The notes beneath the pieces were generated by a model. It was not told the DNA's origin, searched no databases, and saw only the letters and a program-made list of their open reading frames with translations. From positions 62,001-126,000 of the forward strand of contig JAUCBJ010009088.1 in NCBI GenBank assembly GCA_032718475.1: a DNA stretch of 64,000 bases, read 5' to 3'. This DNA comes from Nemertoderma westbladi. Lineage: Eukaryota; Xenacoelomorpha; Nemertodermatida; Nemertodermatidae. A program made the translations under genes and the position numbers. Below, in pieces: positions 44,836 to 55,442 of the stretch; position 1 is the stretch's first letter; each line of letters opens with the position of its first letter.

Positions 44836-45486
44836 AGGGTTGGGGTTATGAATTAGTCTCACTAGTCTGTGAGGTGCGTAGCAGTAGGGTTAGGAATTAG
44901 TCACACTAGCCTGGGAGGTGCGTAGCAGTTGGGTTAGGAATTAGTCACACTAGCCTGGGAGGTGCGTAGCAGTAGGGTTAGGAATTAGTCACACTAGCCT
45001 GGGAGGTGCGTAGCAGTAGGGTTAGGAATTAGTCACACTAGCCTGGGAGGTGCGTAGCAGTAGGGTTAGGAATTAGTCACACTAGCATGGGAGGTGCGTA
45101 GCAGTTGGGTTAGGAATTAGTCACACTAGCCTGTGAGGTGCGTAGCAGTAGGGTTAGGAATTAGTCACACTAGCCTGGGAGGTGCGTAGCAGTAGGGTTA
45201 GGAATTAGTCACACTAGCATGGGAGGTGCGTAGCAGTAGGGTTAGGAATTAGTCACACTAGCATGGGAGGTGCGTAGCAGTAGGGTTAGGAATTAGTCAC
45301 ACTAGCATGGGAGGTGCGTAGCAGTTGGGTTAGGAATTAGTCACACTAGCATGGGAGGTGCGTAGCAGTTGGGTTAGGAATTAGTCACACTAGCCTGTGA
45401 GGTGCGTAGCAGTAGGGTTAGGAATTAGTCACACTAGCCTGGGAGGTGCGTAGCAGTACAGCAGTAGGGTTAGGAATTAGTCACAG
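44836..45486. repeat. 44-bp satellite, left block
   Basis: Unit TTAGGAATTAGTCACACTAG plus CCTGGGAGGTGCGTAGCAGT and AGGG, about 15 copies. It resumes at 48343 beyond the LINE. Confidence 0.95.
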
Positions 45487-48294
45487 GTTCTTGCCTCTGA
45501 AGCAGCAGATCACTGTGAGGGCTATACTGCCTTCACAGAGGCAGTTAAGTTAGCAGCTGTAGAAACAGTTCCTGTATACCCTCGAAACAGGAAACGGCCC
45601 CCCTGGACTGACAACAAAATTCAGAAGTGCCGTAATGACCTCTACAAGGCGCAGAAAAAGTCCCGACTCAAACAGACTACTGCGGCCAAGAATACAGCTA
45701 AGGCTGCATCTAGTTCCCTGAACAGGCAGTACTCTGTTAATTTACAGGAGCTAATAAACCAACAGGTTGATGCCATCAATGATGCTGACGACAGCAGGCA
45801 ATCATCCCAGGCATGGAGATCGATCAACTTGCTTGCTGGTCGAAAAAGCCAACCAACCACCAAGGTTAAGGCTGAATCACCAGCCGATCGCCTCAATGGT
45901 TGGAAGGCCCACTTTGAAAAGCTCCTCAATAATGACAGGGTATTGCCTGATAACTTTATAGAAGTAAAAGTGTCTGAGTCTGTACTCCCAGATATTCCAA
46001 TTGGTGATATCTCCTTTGCAGAAGTGAAGGCTGCTGCAAAGAGCATTAAAACCAATCGTGCCAGTGGAGTAGATGGTGTTCCCCCTCAGGTCTTTAAAAT
46101 ACCTGAGTGTTTATAGCTCATCTATCCCATCATAGTAGACATGTACCGAACAACAAGTGTCCCACAAGAAATGAAAACAAATAAGTTGGTGCCAGTTCCC
46201 AAGAAGGGCAACCTAACACTCTATGGTTCTTTTCGGGGAATCTCATTGATCTCGATTGCTGCAAAGCTTTACAATAGAATTCTATTAATTCGCATCAGGG
46301 ATCCCATTGAGAGACTGCTCCGTGGAAATCTGAATGGGTTCCGTAAAGGTCGTGGGACCATGGAGCCCATTTTGGCACTTAGAAGGATAATTGAAGAGTT
46401 ATCAAAAAAGAAAGACAGGCATCTGGTTGTTATCTTTGTTGACTTCTTCAAGGCCTATGATTCAGTCTCTCTCTCACGTATGTTCAGCATACTTTCATTA
46501 TACGGGATTCCTGATGAAATTATTGCAGCAATCAGATCAGTATACGATGGTTCGACAACATTTGTGTTTTCTGTTAACGGTGACACAGAACCATTTGAGG
46601 TGTTATGGGGCGTCCTCCAGGGAGACACACTTGCACCATTCTTGTTCATAATTGTTGTTGACTATGTTCTACGCATGTCCTTAGATCATCATAATGATGA
46701 TGGGGTGATGATAACTCCACCTACTGGCTCCAGAAGTCGAGGAAATCCTGCCAAGTACCTAACTGATCTAGACTTTGCTGATGACTTAGGAGTACTCTCG
46801 GAATCACTAGAGGGAGCCCAACGGCTCCTCAGCTCATTAGAACATGCTGCTTCTAGTGTTGGTCTTTTTATTAACTCCAGAAAGACCAAAATTTTGACAG
46901 TTAACTTTGAAAGTCCTCAGCAAGTCTCTGATCGGATGAGCATAAGCTCAAAAGATGGTATGCTTGAGCATGTGGATGACTTCTGTTACCTGGGATCATG
47001 GATCCGGAAGTCAGGTGAGGACCTTCTAATACGTTAGGGAAAGGCATGGGCAGCCTTGAATAGGCTTTTCAGGATTTGGAAGTCACTGAGAATTAATCGG
47101 AAACTTAAGGTCCGATTATTTAGAGCAGCAGTAGTTCCAGTACTCCTCTATGGGAGTCCTCCTGGGCTCTAACTGCTGAGGACACCAAATCTCTGGATGG
47201 CACATTCACAAGTATGCTACGCCGGGTTCATTGTGTCAAGTACAAAGCACACATCTCCAACCAGACACTATATAACATTGGAGGTGTCTCATTGGTTCCC
47301 CCAAGCTTGACACTTGAACAAAATCGCCTCCGCTTTGCAGGACATTGCTTTCGCCGTGAGGACCAGCCAGTGCATAATCTTGTACTTTGGCAGCCTCATG
47401 GAGTGAATAAGCATGGTGGACAGCCCATGACTTTCTTGAGACGCATCTTAAGGGGGGGGGGGGGGGGGGTACACCATTTTGGTCAAAAATATGTCGAATT
47501 TTTTTTTATGATCTATTATAATGCACCATTGAATGGTGTTTCCAAATCTGAAAACCGCTATTTAATAGCTCTTTTAGTTTTTAAGTTATGACAATTTCTA
47601 TTTAGGGATTCCTATTGAAATTACTATTACTATGTATAATGAAACGTCGATTATCTCAAAATATTTTTTTTATGAAATTGTCAACTTAAAAACCCTACTA
47701 CTTTTACAATTTTTGAGAAATTAGTCTGAAACTTTCTGTGGGTGTCCAGATAGCCACCCTGCATAAAAGTATCAGACAACTTTTCGAAATTGTTTGTTAA
47801 GAAAATTTAATACTATTTATAACAAACCTAAAAATTAGGCATAAATTTGCAGCGCCACCTAGCGGTGCAGAATTGTTTTCACAAAATTTCGCCTGATAGT
47901 TATGTTGCCCCATCTTTGATCTATCATATAAAAAAACTTTCATGTGATTATATTCAAAACTGTAAAAGCCTTAGGGTTTTAAGCGCAACCAAGTTTTTTT
48001 TATGTTAACTAGTATTAACTAATATTAAATAGCGTAAAATAAAAATTTTCTAACCTGTCATGTAGAATAGCATCTTAGGCAACTATATTCCAAATTATAG
48101 CCCAAACCAAACAATTTTGAAACGCTGAGAGTGATAAATCGAAGAGTTGTCCGAAAATGGTGTACCCCCCCCCCCCCCCCCTCCCCTCCTTAAAGGACAC
48201 TGGCCTTGAAGATGCGGATGATCTAGCAAATGTCATGGGTGATAGGGAGTTGTGGCGGTGCAATTTTGTCGATAAGCCGGCACAGCATTCTTAA
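45487..48294 (+). pseudogene. RTE-like LINE reverse transcriptase, copy 2 (broken)
   Basis: RT with the same motif order as copy 1: NRASGVDGVPPQVF, VIFVDFFKAYDSV (Phe to Tyr), GVLQGDTLAPFL and DLDFADDLGVLS. Lesions relative to copy 1: TAG at 46114-46116 and TAG at 47035-47037 (both AAG in copy 1), a one-base deletion near 47158 and the insertion at 47452. The C-terminal ADDLANVMGDRELWRC block follows the insertion. None of the stops is shared with copy 1, so both derive from a functional parent. Confidence 0.85.
47452..48189. mobile_element. Poly(G)/poly(C)-ended DNA element, family P, TTAA target
   Basis: The uninterrupted site in LINE copy 1 is CTCTTAAAGGAC; here TTAA is present on both sides (47448-47451 and 48190-48193). 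The ends are 18 G then TACACCATTTT, and AAAATGGTGTA then 17 C plus CTCCCCTCC, so inverted terminal repeats with homopolymer tips. No ORF. The TTAA duplication resembles piggyBac-type insertion. Confidence 0.8.
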
Positions 48295-48342
48295 AAATGC
48301 AGCAGCAATGCAGCATGCCGATCCTAGTAGTAGTAGTAGTAG

Positions 48343-48728
48343 CCTGTGAGGTGCGTAGCAGTAGGGTTAAGAATTAGTCACACTAGCATGGGAGGTGCGT
48401 AGCAGTAGGGTTAGGAATTAGTCACACTAGCCTGGGAGGTGCGTAGCAGTAGGGTGAGTAATTAGTCACATTAGCCTGGGAGGTGCGTAGCAGTACAGCA
48501 GTAGGGTTAGGAATTAGTCACACTAGCCTGGGAGGTGCGTAGCAGTAGGGTTAGGAATTAGTCACACTAGCCTGGGAGGTGCGTAGCAGTTGGGTTAGGA
48601 ATTAGTGTCACTAGCCTGGGGGGTGCGTAGCAGTAGGGTTAGGAATTAGTCACACTAGCCTGGGAGGTGCGTAGCAGTACAGCAGTAGGGTTAGGAATTA
48701 GTCACACTAGCCTAGAAGGTGGGTAGCT
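48343..48728. repeat. 44-bp satellite, right block
   Basis: Continuation of the array at 44836-45486, about 9 copies, with two units extended by CAGTACAGCAGTAGGG. Ends at GGTGGGTAGC. Confidence 0.95.
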
Positions 48729-49504
48729 GTGACGGGATCTGAGTTGGCCTAGGATCCCGACCGGTGTGTGTTGTGTCGTGCAATGTACGCGTCGCCGCGT
48801 TTTGGTGACTACAAAAAGCTGAAAGGCCGTAGGCCGGTGTAATAAAAGAGTTTATAGTTTATCGTTGTTAATAATAGCTGATATATATAAGTACCGGTAA
48901 AGTTACAGCACAATCAGTATATAGCACTGGCGATGACGGTCAAAAGTGTCTGACTTCCACTGTAATTAATAGCCAACTGAACATAATCAATATCAAGTAA
49001 CGGTTATATACATATTGCTTAGAAAGCTTATTATACATTCCTACCTACATGTTGACCTGCCAATAGATACACGCTAATTGGACATGTGCTGTCCCGCCAT
49101 TGGTTGATTCTCTCCATCTGCCACTCCCTATTTCCTCTGGCCCTATGCTAGCTACTTCCCAGGGATATGTTGGTACCTATCTCCAAGCTGGCATTATATT
49201 GCCCTTCATCCTTCCTTGGTATGCAATATTATATTGGATATAATATTGCATACTTAACTGTGATTCGTAAATCACAGCTCCCCATATTCTCACTGGGTGG
49301 TGTACAGCGGATGGATTCGCTAACAGTACCTTTGATGAACCTATCATCAAAGCCTCATCCAATTCCATCAACATTAAGTGCGTTTTGTTGTGTGTACAAA
49401 CACACACCAAAACCTCCCAACAAACACTAGCGAAGAGTGTGAGAATTAAGGGCAACCAATTCTTGGATCCGTCCAATATTGGTTTCTGGGATGCAGAAGT
49501 GCGA
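48729..49504. other. Unresolved stretch, possible solo LTR
   Basis: Starts TGTGACGGGATC, a common LTR start, within the satellite, and has an AATAAA. A palindrome CTGTGATTCGTAAATCACAG lies near 49257. No right boundary or duplication could be fixed, and the ORFs here have no recognisable domain. Confidence 0.25.
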
Positions 49505-50430
49505 CGGGGTTACACCATGTCCCAGAATATAGTGTCGAAATTCAGTGACACGCCCCCCCCCCCCCCCCAAATTTTTTTTACAAATCGTAATGAGATTGCA
49601 TGAAATTTGAAACAGAGATAGTTTCACCTCCTTCCTCCTTGCTGGGTGAGCCAGAATTTTTATTTTCGCTTTCATTCTTTAGCTACAAGCGTTTGAAAAA
49701 AGTGTCTCCGGCGAAATTGCACCAGTTAACGCGCAGTAGTTATTCAATCTTATAGTGATTTGCAGGTACTAGTGGAAATCTGGTTGTTCAAGGATTCCAA
49801 ATACGTAACATAATCTAAATTTCGTCTTAAAATAGCGGAAATATCAGCGTTTAAAACTTGTATGGTTTTGCACATGAGCGAGGCTATTTTATTCTATTAA
49901 ATAAATACAACATATTTTGGAAGATTTTGTTAATGCATGAGTAGCTATTTAATAGTATGATTAAAGAGGTATTGCATTGTTGCCAAGACACGTATGGGAT
50001 AAACAAAATATTCCAGAATATGTTGTATTTATTTAATAGAATAAAATAGCCTCGCTCATATGCAAAACCATACAAGATTTAAACGCAGATATCTCAGCTA
50101 TTTTAAGACGAAATTTAGATTATGTTACATATTTGGAATCCTTGAACAACCAGCTTTCCACTAGTACCTACAAATCACTATAAGGTTAAAGAATAACTGC
50201 GGTGTGACTGGTTCAATTTCGCTGGAAATACTTTTTACAAACGCTTGTAGCTAAAGAATGAAAGCGAAAATAAAAATTATGGCTCACCCAGTCAGTGGAC
50301 GGGAGGTGAAACTCTCTCTGTTTCAAATTTCATGCAATCTTATTGAGATTTGTAAAAACATTTGGGGGGGGGGGGGGGGGCGCAGGTACCTAAATATAGA
50401 CACAATATTCCAGGACATGATGTAATCCCG
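49505..50430. mobile_element. Snap-back DNA element, family Q, copy 2 (complete)
   Basis: Tips CGGGGTTACACCATGTCC and, inverted, CGGGATTACATCATGTCC (16 of 18). Inside each tip lies GTGTCGAAATTCAGTGAC-like sequence, then a 16-C run (49553-49568) or 17-G run (50364-50380), then arms of about 390 bp that are inverted repeats. Same family as 41389-42277. No ORF. Confidence 0.85.
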
Positions 50431-50540
50431 TACCATGGGACCTTGTGTGTAGTGTAAGGTATTGCCGAACATGGGACCTTATGTGTCAGGTATTGCCGAA
50501 CATGGGACCTTGTGTGTCAGGTATTACCGATAGTTCCATA
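50431..50540. repeat. Short tandem repeat, about 3 copies
   Basis: Unit of about 37 bp with CATGGGACCTTGTGTGTCAG and GTATTGCCGAA. Confidence 0.8.
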
Positions 50541-50854
50541 AGGCCTTACGACCTCAATATTGGTTGTATTATTATACATAATTCTATTTTAGGTTGCAGT
50601 GATACTTTAGTTCACTCTTGAGACATAAAATCCAAACAATTTCGTTTGACAGGCCTCACAATGGGTGTTGCACTTGATTTGTCAAGATCCACCATCATCT
50701 GTTCACCTTGTAAATGTGGCCTTCCATTAGCAGAATGGCCCCGCTACCAATCGATGTGCTGCATATGTGCTGCATATGTGCTGATGTGCTGCTTGGAGTA
50801 GCAAACAAATGAAAATTGTAGATAAAAATATCCGTGCCCATCTTTTTGGGCGTG

Positions 50855-50881
50855 CCCCCCCCCCCCCCCCCCCCCCCCCCC
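50855..50881. repeat. 27-base C homopolymer
   Basis: Longest homopolymer in the window; no inverted partner was found nearby, so it may be the end of another element. Confidence 0.9.
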
Positions 50882-50939
50882 TCACCATATTTTTTACCTT
50901 TTTTGACATAATATTGTTCTTGAACAAATAATATATTTG

Positions 50940-51220
50940 TTCTAGGACATTAAATTATATTCTAATAAAGTTGAAGCGAATTTGAAGTCACTAGTTATAT
51001 TACTTTACCATTCGAATAAACCTGCAGATTGTTAACATTATTGCATAACATCATTTCAAGGCTTGTTGAACTAGGAAATTAAATTATATTCTAATAAAGT
51101 TGAAGCGAATTTGAAGACACTATAGTTATACTTACTACTTTACCTTTCGAATAAACTGGCAAATAATTGCTAATATTATTGCTTAACATCTTTTCAAGGC
51201 TTGTTGAACTCGTAAAAAAG
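50940..51220. repeat. Two-copy duplication upstream of the fibrinogen-like gene
   Basis: ATTCTAATAAAGTTGAAGCG, then TTTCGAATAAAC and CAAGGCTTGTTGAACT, occur twice with a period of about 123 bp, ending about 65 bases before the ATG at 51283. This position makes it a possible promoter duplication. Confidence 0.75.
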
Positions 51221-51282
51221 ATACAGAGCTATAAAATTGTTATTAGCTCTAATTAGTTTTATTGAGAGAAGGTTGAGCTAAA

Positions 51283-52215
51283 ATGTCTCACAGACGAAGT
51301 AGAAATTCCGATTGTCTTTTTAGTGATAGTGATAGCTTCAGTGAAGCGGGAGACAGTCAATATCAGATCCCCAGGTCCCCATCTTATAGGGGAGGGGTGT
51401 CACCCCAACGTAGTTACAGGTCCCGATCCCAACAAAGAGGGGTGTCACACAAACGTAGACCCGGGTTCCCATCCCAACAAAGGGAGGTGTCACACAAACG
51501 TAGTCCCGGGTTCGGATCCCAACAAAGAGAGGTGTCAAACAAACGTAGTCCCGGGTTCGGATCCCAACAAAGAGAGGTGTCAAACAAACGTAGTCCCGGG
51601 TTCGGATCCCAACAAAGAGAGGTGTCACACAAACATAGTCCCAGGTTCCCATCCCAACAAAGAGAGGTGTCACACAAACGTTTTCCCAGGTTCCCATCCC
51701 AACAAAGAGAGGTGTCACCTACACGAGTCCCAGCTCCCAATCCTATAGGAGAGAGCAGAGAGAAATCACTCCAACTCGGACAGGGGTTCCCATCATATAG
51801 AATTGTGGTCGACAGAAAAAGGGGAGTGACTTCATATCAAAGAGAAAGTGTGAACGCAAAGTCTAACAGAAAAGGTACAGGTATATCGACGACCAAAGTA
51901 GAGCCGTTTACACCAGAGAGACAAAATCAAGGAAGTGAATCCATTCGGACATCCCATGAGTCCCAAAAAATAGCTGAAAAAGACAGCACAAAAAAACATG
52001 CAAAACGCGAACCTACTTCAGAAGAACTTGTTAAAGAACTAATGGGAATTCTCCTACAAATAAGTATTGGATTAGTGCTTCTTGTTTTTCTAATTATATT
52101 CGCTGTGGTTCAAATAAGTTGGTGCACAATGTCCATTTATGGTAAACATAATGCGATAGAAGAAAAGTTTGTTAAACAACAAGCCGAACAACTTCGAGTT
52201 AGTATTGCAACTTAG
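51283..52215 (+). CDS. Type II membrane protein with 15-residue repeats (N-terminal part of a FIBCD1-like gene)
   Basis: 310 codons from a good ATG. Residues 1-30 are Ser/Asp/Arg rich. About 48-150 consists of seven 15-residue repeats (SQQREVSHKRSPGFG type, 45-bp DNA unit). A basic linker leads to one membrane span at about 255-281 (LLQISIGLVLLVFLIIFAVV). There is no signal peptide, so the N-terminus is probably cytoplasmic. The frame stops at 52213-52215 just after the membrane span, but a coiled coil continues in another frame (52215-52392: IVDKQKKVQDLIEVKQNEI). The fibrinogen-like domain follows. Membrane span, coiled coil, fibrinogen domain is the order of FIBCD1. The repeats have no known match. 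Confidence 0.6.
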   Translation: MSHRRSRNSDCLFSDSDSFSEAGDSQYQIPRSPSYRGGVSPQRSYRSRSQQRGVSHKRRPGFPSQQREVSHKRSPGFGSQQREVSNKRSPGFGSQQREVSNKRSPGFGSQQREVSHKHSPRFPSQQREVSHKRFPRFPSQQREVSPTRVPAPNPIGESREKSLQLGQGFPSYRIVVDRKRGVTSYQRESVNAKSNRKGTGISTTKVEPFTPERQNQGSESIRTSHESQKIAEKDSTKKHAKREPTSEELVKELMGILLQISIGLVLLVFLIIFAVVQISWCTMSIYGKHNAIEEKFVKQQAEQLRVSIAT

Positions 52216-52386
52216 ATAAAGAACGGGGGTCGTTGGATAAGGCAAAGTTTAGTCTAGCGAATACAATTAGAAATAGAATAGTAGACAAGCAGAAGAAAGT
52301 TCAGGATCTAATAGAGGTTAAGCAGAACGAAATTCAGAATCTAATAAAGGGTATGCAGGATGAAGTTCAAAATCGAATAGAGGAAA

Positions 52387-52802
52387 GACTGTAGGACCTA
52401 TGCACCTGCAAATAGTATAATTTTGAATAATTATACAATTAAAGATATTTGTGACATTGGGAGAGACGGCTGTACCTTGGCTGCTAATAATGAGACGAAA
52501 CAGTGGATATGGACAACAACTATCATTCGTTCGCACCAAGAATGAATATACTGATGGATTCGGAGATCCGAGTAAAGAGTTTTGGATTGGTTTTCATTTC
52601 ATACAAAAGGCGACAGAACAAAAACAGTATACTTTACGGTTTGATTTTAAGGACAATAATAGCCGTAACTACTGGGCTGAATATGATGATTTTACGACTC
52701 TTTATGATAGTGGGAAAAAGAGATTTGCAATAGCCTTAAATTACAAAGACGGCGATGCGGGAGATGCCATGTACATTGAATATAAAGAAGTATATATACA
52801 TT
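52387..52802 (+). pseudogene. Fibrinogen-related domain, frame-broken, possible donor at its end
   Basis: First frame: DCRTYAPAN and DICDIGRDG, the start of a fibrinogen domain. Then a shifted frame: WLLIMRRNSGYG, EYTDGFGDPSKEFWIGFHFI, YTLRFDFKDNN, YWAEYDDFTTLYD and NYKDGDAGDAM, all typical fibrinogen-domain blocks. The C-terminal third (calcium loop, last cysteines) is missing. GTAAGA at 52803 is a good splice donor, so the rest may be in a downstream exon. Changes of frame at about 52215, 52387 and 52451 suggest decay or assembly errors; short introns are a less likely alternative. Such domains bind carbohydrate or acetylated ligands in innate recognition. Confidence 0.65.
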
Positions 52803-52840
52803 GTAAGAAATTATTAATTTTATTGTCAAGCTTAGTTTAG

Positions 52841-53644
52841 GTAAAAATGAGTTCGCAGCGACTCGGCCCAATTAATAGCCAGTGTGCTAATCACTAAATG
52901 TTCGCAAAATAACTTCATGGCATATCAATAATGCTTATACATTAGCCACCCTGTATTGTGAACAACATACTCCCATTCACTAACAACCTTAATAATTATT
53001 CGTAAACTAATGAAATTGAGCAGAAAATTTGACTTTATCACTTAGTTACGCATTCGTGAAAAAGTTTCAAATTTTACTCACTTTGTGAAAAATTAGCGTA
53101 GGTGTGGTAGCCCTCTACACTAATAACGTCTGAGAATCGGGATGAATATTTCCAATATTAGATTCATAAATTCGTTGAAGAATAAATGCATAAATGCTCT
53201 ACCAATTCCATTCTAAATTTCAGAAATTTATGTTACAGCGTACTTGAATAATTCTGATGCTCGTGACTTCAAATGTTCTCACTCACTATGTTCGTCTCGT
53301 TTAACAAATCACTCAGCTTAACAAATCTGTAAAGTGTCACTTTACTCACTACTGTGGTTTGTTCAGTTAATAATTGTAAAGTTATATTTTCATAGTTTTA
53401 CTTATCTTGCTTGACAATCAAATTTAATACATTACTAATTAGACAAGATTAAGTTCAGTGATGCGAAACACCGAGGTTACTTTGTTTTCTATGCGTATAA
53501 CGATACCCGTTGCCCTGGGTTTAAGGGCGTGGTGGCATCACTATTACAGCTGACGATGTACTCCTTGCAAACCAAAGGCGTATTTATTTGGAGACGATGA
53601 GTAAAACTTATTGGAATCCCTTAGACGTATATAAAGTGACAATT
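52841..53644. other. Gene-free stretch
   Basis: AT-rich. A small inverted pair AGTGATGCGAAACACC / GGTGGCATCACT (about 53457-53552) may be a short MITE. The missing end of the fibrinogen domain was not found by eye. Confidence 0.3.
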
Positions 53645-54180
53645 GGACCATTTCGAAGCATAGAAATGAGGATAAAAGTTACTTAACTTGTTGACTGAAA
53701 TTGAAACAATACGTAGAAGCGGAAATACTTACCTTACTGAGAAGGCCAAGATAACGAAACTATATTTGTATGTAGTAATCATATGCTGATTGGATTCATG
53801 TTTCGCTCAAGATAAATAACCTGTAATAATTTAATCTACTAGAAACTTTATTTCAAAACGCAACAAATCTGTGAAAATTTTAGATGGTATTTTACGTAAT
53901 GTAACGTTACTAGACCATTTCAAAGTATTTATTGAAATGAGGATAAAAGTTACCTAACTTGTTACTGAAATTGAAACAATACGTAGAAGCGGAAATACTT
54001 ACCTTACTGAGAAGGCCAAGATAACGAAACTATATTTGTATGTAGTAATCATATGCTGATTGGATTCATGTTTCGCTCAAGATAAATAACCTGTAATAAT
54101 TTAATCTACTACAAACTTTATTTCAAACCGGAACAAATCTGTGCAAATTGTAGCTGGTATTTTACGTAATGTAACATAAT
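53645..54180. repeat. 271-bp tandem duplication
   Basis: GATAAAAGTTAC starts the shared block at 53671 and 53942; GCGGAAATACTTACCTTACT and TTCATGTTTCGCTCAAGATA recur in both. Few differences. Confidence 0.9.
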
Positions 54181-55442
54181 TATCGATTTAATTAATAAAT
54201 AATAAAGGAAACCCAATTTTCCTACTTTTTGAAAGTGTTGCCATTTGGTTAATGTAAAATCTCTTGTAAGTACTGTATATCCTTGAATTCTTCAAGTTGT
54301 TTGTGTTCCAAACCAATCTACCACCAGGAGTAGATTGTTCACAATTCCGGGACATTCTCACAATTTTCACAATTCTGTTCCAAAATAATAAATTAAACAT
54401 CGCAGTTGGTTCTGAGAGGAACTCATGATAAAATATCAGTGCTGATTCAGTCCTGGTAACTTAAGATTAATCTAAATACATCTAAACACTTTCAGATATA
54501 CAGCAATAAACAGTAAAGACACTCATAAGTAAAATAACAAGAAACGAAAAGATGGCTGTTGTTAAAGCTTTTGCGGCAAAATTGTGTCGTTTTTACACAA
54601 TGCGCTGGTTACTCTGTGAGTCTAAACCTTAAAAGCCCTTAAGAACTTTTATATTTTATGAACTGACATAACCTCACTCCATCCAGCGTTTATTCTAAGT
54701 ATAGAACTTTGTCGATCACTCTTAGAGGAAAACAGCTGCATAAATTACGAAATTACCAGCAATTGGACAGTAGTATTTCTCTTTGTCCCCTTGCCTCTGT
54801 GATATTTACCGTCCAATCAGTATACTTTCCACTCTACGTCACGCCATAGACTGAACTACTGAATCCCTGGGTTATGGACAGATGGCATGTTTACTGATTC
54901 CTGATTGGAGTTCTCCCTGATTCCATGGATTCTATGACATTCGATGGTGATTCATCCCTTGTTGACTATTTCAGGCAGGGATTGCTGCAACTCCTTCAGT
55001 GAGTGTGTATACTCTTCCTGACTTTCGCCCAGAAACATCAGCGGCCAGAGAGATCAGAGAACGCAAATCTATTAGCTTAACATACTCAATTCATACTTGC
55101 ATTTCATACTTTCCACTCATCTTACATATCTTGCTTGGCACTGCAACACATCCTGACTTTCTGACGTCTGACTGCTGATATTGCCGCACCGCATCCCTTA
55201 TACTGTTTGTATGCTGTTATAATATATTGTGATTTGTAACCTATTGATTAATGCTCATATTTCGAGAATACTTACGAATAACCGGTAGATCTCTTGGTTT
55301 TCATGATTTATTGAGGTAAGCGGAAGGGAATACTATTCACAATTGCCTAGCTCAAATAACAGTCGTTTGTATGAGTTTATGCTGTTTCATAGTCCCCAAC
55401 GTACGTGAGTTAAGTTTCTCCTTATATGCGAGTAAAATTGGT
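54181..55442. other. Gene-free stretch
   Basis: No convincing gene. A 21-codon ATG exon-like piece with a GTGAGT donor at 54552-54616 was noted but is unsupported. Confidence 0.3.

Larger units (their letters stand above)
45487..48342 (+). mobile_element. RTE-like LINE copy 2, inserted in the 44-bp satellite
   Basis: Same family as 13863-15894 and slightly longer at the 5' end, still without endonuclease. It ends in (TAG)n at about 48327-48342. Satellite sequence flanks both sides; no clear target duplication. It carries a 738-bp DNA element at 47452-48189. Confidence 0.9.

Noticed and set aside
48729-49270. Solo LTR starting TGTGACGGGATC
   Set aside because: The start is suggestive, but no matching end, target duplication or second copy was found in the window.
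51323-51748. 141-, 126- and 108-codon ORFs in other frames over the 45-bp repeat
   Set aside because: The unit length keeps all frames open. Only the frame with the membrane span has a sensible start and domain order.
53457-53552. Small MITE with AGTGATGC ends
   Set aside because: The inverted ends are short and imperfect, and no second copy is in the window.
54552-54616. First coding exon: ATG with good context, 21 codons, then a GTGAGT donor
   Set aside because: Too short to distinguish from chance and no downstream exon was seen.
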